Positions 59,729 through 64,000 of a stretch of 64,000 nt of DNA are shown piece by piece. The notes beneath the pieces were generated by a model, which was not told the origin of the DNA, made no database searches, and worked only from the letters and a program-made list of their open reading frames with translations. Positions within the stretch are counted from its first letter, which is position 1. Each line of letters opens with the position of its first letter. Position numbers and translations under genes: made by a program. Origin of the DNA: Paenibacillus sp. 1781tsa1 (lineage in GTDB: Bacteria; Bacillota; Bacilli; Paenibacillales; Paenibacillaceae); contig NZ_JAMYWY010000001.1 in NCBI RefSeq assembly GCF_024159265.1, forward strand, positions 2,666,001 through 2,730,000, written 5' to 3'.

Positions 59729-59765
59729 CGGTGTGTTGAGCGTGATGGCACAACATGATTTTGAA

Positions 59766-59810
59766 GACTGTCCAAGATGTAGCACGTGGCTGCTGAGGAC
59801 AGTTTTTTTG
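59766..59810 (+). terminator. intrinsic terminator after lutC
   Basis: ACTGTCC/GGACAGT stem with an inner GTAGC/GGCTGC helix and seven T residues. Confidence 0.88.
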
Positions 59811-59943
59811 TTGTATATTTATAGCTAAAAGCTATTGAATATATACTTATTATATATTTCACCTATTAATATTCGGGGTGTATAATCCATCTCAAGAGAG
59901 AATTCATATGAGATACAAAAGAGAAAGAGGAGGATGAATACAG

Positions 59944-60498
59944 ATGAGTATATTTTCTTACCAGGTTCCGTTTATGGATGGCCACGCGAGAGATTTGTCT
60001 GCTTTAAAAGGGAAAGTACTGCTTATTGTAAATACAGCAAGTCGCTGTAGCTACTCCCGGCAATTCAGTGAACTCCAGCAGATGTATGAGAAATATCGTG
60101 AACAGGGGCTAGAGATTCTGGCGTTCCCATGTAATCAGTTTAACGAGAAAGAACCTGGCAGTAGCGCTGAGGTAGCCCAGTATTGCAGGCGTGAATTTCA
60201 GATATCCTTTCCGATCTTGGAGAAGGTTGAGGTCGTTGGGCAATCGATTCATCCTTTGTTCCATTACCTGATTGAAGAAGCGCCATTTCAAGGATATGAT
60301 CTGGACACGGAGCAAGGGCAGTGGATGGACAACTTTGTGAAGGAAAAGCATCCACAATTGTACCAAGGAGATGGAGTTAAATGGAATTTTACTAAATTCC
60401 TGATTGACCGCAGTGGGAATGTCCAGGGCCGTTATGAAACGACAGTAGCTCCATTGGAGATAGAGCCGGCGATCCAGATTCTGTTGAAGAATTCCTAG
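59944..60498 (+). CDS. glutathione peroxidase-family thiol peroxidase
   Basis: A 184-residue GPx homologue. The peroxidatic Cys35 is in NTASRCSYS, Gln65 in FPCNQF and Trp in KWNFTKFLID; the resolving Cys is probably Cys81. AGAGGAGGATG precedes ATG 59944. It is the second such gene in the window (the first is at 19776), but the two differ at many positions outside the active site. Thioredoxin is the likely electron donor. Confidence 0.85.
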   Translation: MSIFSYQVPFMDGHARDLSALKGKVLLIVNTASRCSYSRQFSELQQMYEKYREQGLEILAFPCNQFNEKEPGSSAEVAQYCRREFQISFPILEKVEVVGQSIHPLFHYLIEEAPFQGYDLDTEQGQWMDNFVKEKHPQLYQGDGVKWNFTKFLIDRSGNVQGRYETTVAPLEIEPAIQILLKNS

Positions 60499-60612
60499 TT
60501 ATACCGTAATCCCTGTCCTGAGGTCCTATGACTTTGGGACGGTTGAAGATTGGAACTGGAAATGTTAGGGTAAAAGGAGATAATGAGTTCATCCATTTTT
60601 TTTAATCAAAAA

Positions 60613-60635
60613 TGACCAATATACCATTTTGGTCA
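60613..60635. promoter_or_regulatory. inverted-repeat operator upstream of the P450 fusion
   Basis: TGACCAA (60613-60619), 9-nt spacer, TTGGTCA (60629-60635), a perfect 7-bp dyad 162 nt before the P450 start. CYP102 genes are often controlled by TetR-type repressors (for example Bm3R1) at palindromes. The rest of the gap 60499-60796 shows no gene. Confidence 0.6.
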
Positions 60636-60796
60636 GTTAGTTCTTTGATGGTTTTATCGTTATCTGGATGAAATATGAAAATGTGCAAAAAATAACTTGA
60701 ATCTGTTGATCTGAGGCTTAAGTGCAGTTTCGCATGTAATCAAGTCATTATTTTTCAGTTGTAAAAACTCTTAACTTGGAAGAAGGAGTGAGTGTC

Positions 60797-63700
60797 ATGC
60801 CACCAATTTCAGTGCCTCAACCCAAAACATTTGGCCCACTGGGCAATTTGCCGCAATTGAACTTTGAAGAACCGGTGCAATCCCTGGTGAAACTGGCTGA
60901 GGAATATGGACCGATCTTTCGTATGGAGTACCCCGGGCGAAGTGAATTGTATATTTCAGGTCACGAACTGGTTGCCGAGGTAACAGATGAATCCAAATTC
61001 GACAAACGTGTGTGGGCACCCCTTGCGAAGGTTCGTGCTTTTGCAGGAGATGGACTATTCACGAGTTGGACCGAGGAGCCAAATTGGAAAAAAGCTCATA
61101 ACGTTCTGCTGCCAAGTTTCAGTCAACGTGCCATGCAGGGCTATCACAACAAAATGATTGATCTGGCGGTGCAGCTGGTTCAGAAATGGTCACGATTGAA
61201 TCCGGATGAGACGGTTAACGTTCCGGATGATATGACACGTCTTACGCTCGACACGATTGGACTCTGTGGTTTCAACTATCGGTTTAACAGCTTCTACCGG
61301 GAAGAACCACATCCATTCATTACGAGCATGGTTCGTGCACTGGACGAATCCATGAGTTCATTGCAGCGACTGCGTCTGCAAGACAAGCTGATGATCACCA
61401 AAAAGAAACAGTTTGAACAGGATATCCGTTCGATGTTCTCGTTGGTGGATCACATTATTGCCGAGCGCAAAGAGAAACCACAGGAAGGCGCAGACGATCT
61501 GTTGTCCCACATGCTCAGTGGCAAGGACCCGGAAACGGGAGAAACACTGGATGATGAGAACATCCGTTATCAGATTATTACGTTCCTGATTGCTGGACAT
61601 GAGACCACAAGTGGTCTGTTATCCTTCGCCGTCTATTATCTGATGAAGAATCCCGATACGCTGGCTAAGGCCCAAGCAGAAGTGGACCAGATTCTGAAAG
61701 ATCCGGTTCCCACATACAACCAGGTTCGCAATCTGAAGTACGTTCGCATGGTTTTGAACGAAGCATTACGGTTATGGCCGACAGCCCCGGCATTTTCCCT
61801 ATATGCCAAAGAGGACACAGTACTTGCGGGTCAATATCCTTTGCAAAAAGGCGACAGCGTCAGTGTGCTGATTCCCAAGCTGCATCGTGACCGCGAAGCA
61901 TGGGGAGACGACGTAGAGGAATTCCGCCCGGAACGGTTCGAAGATCCGAGCAAAGTGCCGCATGATGCCTACAAACCTTTTGGTAACGGTCAACGGGCCT
62001 GTATTGGTCAGCAGTTTGCACTTCAGGAAGCAACGCTGGTACTGGGCATGGTGTTGAAGCATTTTGACTTCATCGATCATTCCGATTATCAGTTAAAGGT
62101 GAAAGAAACGCTGACGCTCAAACCGGATAACTTCACCATTCGGGTACGTGCGCGTGGAGGCCAGCCCGTCATGGCCGTTCCAGGTGTAGCGGTCGAAGAA
62201 CCAAAGCCGGTTGCCAAAAGAACGGAGCCGGATGCAGCGAATGCCCACCATACACCGATGCTTGTTCTATACGGTTCCAATTTGGGGACGGCGGAAGGCA
62301 TAGCACGTGAGATTGCGGATACTGCCAGATATCAGGGTTTCCGGAGTGAGGTCGCTGCGCTGGATGATCGTGTTGGCAAACTGCCGAAGGATGGTGCCGT
62401 CATTATTGTCAGTGCATCCTATAACGGTCAGCCGCCAAGTAATGCGAAGATGTTTGTCGAGTGGATTGAACACGCGGATGCCAATGAATTCAAAGGGGTG
62501 CGTTTCGCCGTTCTTGGATGCGGTGACCACAACTGGGCCAGTACCTATCAGCGTATTCCGCGTTTGATCGATGAACAGTTATCTTCCAGAGGAGCAGAGC
62601 GGTTGTCGCCGCTGGGTGAGTCAGATGCCAGCGGTGATTTCGAGAAGCAGGTAGGGGATTGGACAGAACAATTATGGCCAGATCTCGCACGAACGATGGG
62701 ACTGAAGCTAAATACAAGCTCCAACAGCGAACGCAGTTCACTATCTGTACAGTTTGTCAGCGGACTCGCCGTAACACCGCTTGCGGATACGTATGATGCC
62801 CATGTGGCAGAAATACTCGAGAACAGAGAGCTTCACGACGCGGGCAGTGAACGGAGTACACGTCACCTCGAGATCAAATTGCCTGAAGGCATAACCTACA
62901 AGGAAGGGGATCATCTGGGCATTCTGCCACAGAACCCACCGGAGCTGGTGGAACGTGTACTTCGTCGGTATGGATTCACGGGAACGGAGCATCTGGTTCT
63001 CGATGCATCGGGTCGAAGTGCTGCACATCTGCCGTTACATCAACCGGTTAACCTGTATGATCTGCTTAGTCATAGCGTTGAGCTTCAGGAGGCGGCAACT
63101 CGTGCTCAGCTCAGAGAAATGGCAGCATACACGGTGTGTCCACCGCATAAGAAGGAGCTTGAAGCGTTGCTTGATGAATCTGTGTATATGGATGAAGTTC
63201 GGAATAAACGGATCTCCATGCTGGATTATCTGGTGAAATATGAGGCATGTGAACTGCCGTTTGAGCGCTTCCTTGAATTACTGCCTTCACTGAAAGCCAG
63301 ATATTATTCGATCTCCAGTTCACCGCGTGTTCAGCCCGATCAAGCGAGTATTACGGTGAGTGTAGTGCGTGCCCCGGCATGGAGTGGACAGGGAGAATAC
63401 AAAGGCATTGCGTCCAATTACCTGGCTAATCTGAAACCGGGTGACGAGATCGTCATGTTCACGCGGACACCGGAATCCGGTTTCCAACTGCCGGAAGATG
63501 CACAGGTTCCCGTCATCATGGTAGGGCCGGGTACAGGCGTTGCCCCATTCCGTGGTTTTATACAAGCAAGACATGTGTTGAAGGAACAAGGTCAAGAGGT
63601 TGGCGAAGCCCATCTGTACTTTGGATGTCGGAATCCCGAGCATGATTATCTATACAAAAACGAGCTGGAAGCAGCCCAGCAAGAAGGGCTTGTCGAGCTT

Positions 63701-63970
63701 CATACAGCGTTCTCCCGAGTGGATGGAGAAGAGAAATGTTATGTACAGCATCTGATGAGAGACGATGCCCGTCATCTGATTCCTTTGCTTGAAGACGGTG
63801 CACAACTGTATATCTGCGGTGATGGCAGCAAGATGGCACCTGATGTGGAAGCCACACTTCAGCAGGCATACGCTGAACTTCATGGCAAATCCGCGCAGGA
63901 AGCAGCAGATTGGCTTAATCAGCTTCAGCAGGAAGGTCGTTATGCCAAAGATGTATGGACAGGTATCTGA
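60797..63970 (+). CDS. CYP102-type cytochrome P450 / NADPH-P450 reductase fusion
   Basis: A 1057-residue self-sufficient fatty-acid hydroxylase of the P450 BM3 type. The heme domain (1 to about 460) has the oxygen-activation helix AGHETTSG (266-273), ETALR-like LNEALRLWP, and the heme Cys402 in [14 protein letters not shown]. An FMN flavodoxin domain ([17 protein letters not shown], about 490-640) and an FAD/NADPH reductase domain ([35 protein letters not shown]) follow. The start is ATG 60797, with AAGGAG 8 nt upstream; TTG 60776 is a less likely alternative. It is soluble, monocistronic, and preceded by a likely operator. Confidence 0.93.
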   Translation: MPPISVPQPKTFGPLGNLPQLNFEEPVQSLVKLAEEYGPIFRMEYPGRSELYISGHELVAEVTDESKFDKRVWAPLAKVRAFAGDGLFTSWTEEPNWKKAHNVLLPSFSQRAMQGYHNKMIDLAVQLVQKWSRLNPDETVNVPDDMTRLTLDTIGLCGFNYRFNSFYREEPHPFITSMVRALDESMSSLQRLRLQDKLMITKKKQFEQDIRSMFSLVDHIIAERKEKPQEGADDLLSHMLSGKDPETGETLDDENIRYQIITFLIAGHETTSGLLSFAVYYLMKNPDTLAKAQAEVDQILKDPVPTYNQVRNLKYVRMVLNEALRLWPTAPAFSLYAKEDTVLAGQYPLQKGDSVSVLIPKLHRDREAWGDDVEEFRPERFEDPSKVPHDAYKPFGNGQRACIGQQFALQEATLVLGMVLKHFDFIDHSDYQLKVKETLTLKPDNFTIRVRARGGQPVMAVPGVAVEEPKPVAKRTEPDAANAHHTPMLVLYGSNLGTAEGIAREIADTARYQGFRSEVAALDDRVGKLPKDGAVIIVSASYNGQPPSNAKMFVEWIEHADANEFKGVRFAVLGCGDHNWASTYQRIPRLIDEQLSSRGAERLSPLGESDASGDFEKQVGDWTEQLWPDLARTMGLKLNTSSNSERSSLSVQFVSGLAVTPLADTYDAHVAEILENRELHDAGSERSTRHLEIKLPEGITYKEGDHLGILPQNPPELVERVLRRYGFTGTEHLVLDASGRSAAHLPLHQPVNLYDLLSHSVELQEAATRAQLREMAAYTVCPPHKKELEALLDESVYMDEVRNKRISMLDYLVKYEACELPFERFLELLPSLKARYYSISSSPRVQPDQASITVSVVRAPAWSGQGEYKGIASNYLANLKPGDEIVMFTRTPESGFQLPEDAQVPVIMVGPGTGVAPFRGFIQARHVLKEQGQEVGEAHLYFGCRNPEHDYLYKNELEAAQQEGLVELHTAFSRVDGEEKCYVQHLMRDDARHLIPLLEDGAQLYICGDGSKMAPDVEATLQQAYAELHGKSAQEAADWLNQLQQEGRYAKDVWTGI

Positions 63971-64000
63971 TGTACACATGTGAAGGGTCAGCTTGATCCG

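Noticed and set aside
59822..59878. A/T-rich PerR-like box before the second glutathione peroxidase
   Set aside because: The best alignment to the PerR consensus leaves about five mismatches, no better than chance in such A/T-rich DNA.
1..64000. Search for CRISPR arrays, tRNA, rRNA, prophage, transposases or defence systems
   Set aside because: No repeat-spacer pattern, no cloverleaf or rRNA sequence recognised, and no integrase, transposase or known defence protein in any credible frame.

Overview
The window reads as chromosome of a spore-forming, plant- or soil-associated Bacillota, most likely a Paenibacillus. The reasons are moderate G+C, AGGAGG-type ribosome binding sites before most genes, U-tailed intrinsic terminators after nearly every operon, YesM/YesN sugar-sensing pairs, many AraC-type regulators, CUT1 sugar importers without a local ATPase, an SLH-anchored GH18 protein, DUF3243 and DUF2062 proteins, a B. 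subtilis-like HxlA/HxlB/HxlR set and a CYP102-type P450-reductase fusion. No rRNA, tRNA, CRISPR array, phage gene or transposase was recognised. Genus assignment is inference.

Layout. 1-1.8 kb: end of a GNAT gene, a small membrane protein and an APH-type kinase. 2.1-9.8 kb: a carbohydrate operon (AraC regulator, lipoprotein binding protein, two permeases, an unrecognised 851-residue protein and a GH105-type unsaturated glycuronyl hydrolase). It faces an FAD-dependent oxidoreductase gene (9.9-12.2 kb), which diverges from another AraC regulator. 13.3-19.6 kb: YesM/YesN two-component system with its own binding protein and permeases. 19.8-29.5 kb: mixed housekeeping and small genes (glutathione peroxidase, AraC, nitroreductase, SLH-GH18 protein, thioredoxin-reductase-like flavoprotein, DUF3243, heme O synthase, TPR protein), with two large non-coding foldback elements. 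29.6-31.5 kb: LysR/EamA divergent pair. 31.7-35.6 kb: LacI regulator and GH2 beta-mannosidase-type enzyme sharing operator-like sequences. 35.7-38.0 kb: a Met/Asp-rich exported protein and an OmpR-type two-component system. 38.3-41.3 kb: GH42 beta-galactosidase diverging from an AraC regulator. 41.5-49.2 kb: lipoprotein, a snapalysin-like protease, a divergent SRAP protein, an OYE-family enzyme, a DeoR regulator, OsmC, DUF2062, an AEC transporter and a lactonase. 49.4-51.4 kb: the formaldehyde-fixing hxlA-hxlB genes and hxlR. 51.8-54.2 kb: oligoendopeptidase F and a DUF2500 protein. 54.4-59.7 kb: rhamnulokinase, a second DeoR regulator and lutABC. 59.9-64 kb: a second glutathione peroxidase and the P450 fusion.

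How it fits together. Much of the window is plant-glycan catabolism: import of oligosaccharides, then intracellular cleavage by GH105, GH2 and GH42 enzymes. Rhamnose use could feed L-lactate to LutABC, and formaldehyde is handled by the RuMP branch.

The most unusual signal is non-coding. A 150-186 bp self-complementary element occurs in two near-full copies (24270-24455 and 51481-51630) and one 3' fragment (56675-56721). All are on the + strand upstream of + strand genes. Its helices are kept by apparent compensatory changes, and a conserved block of about 15 nt appears unpaired. A separate, nested 194-bp foldback lies at 26491-26684, followed by a strong terminator with no gene between. Both are candidates for undescribed structured RNAs or MITE-like elements.
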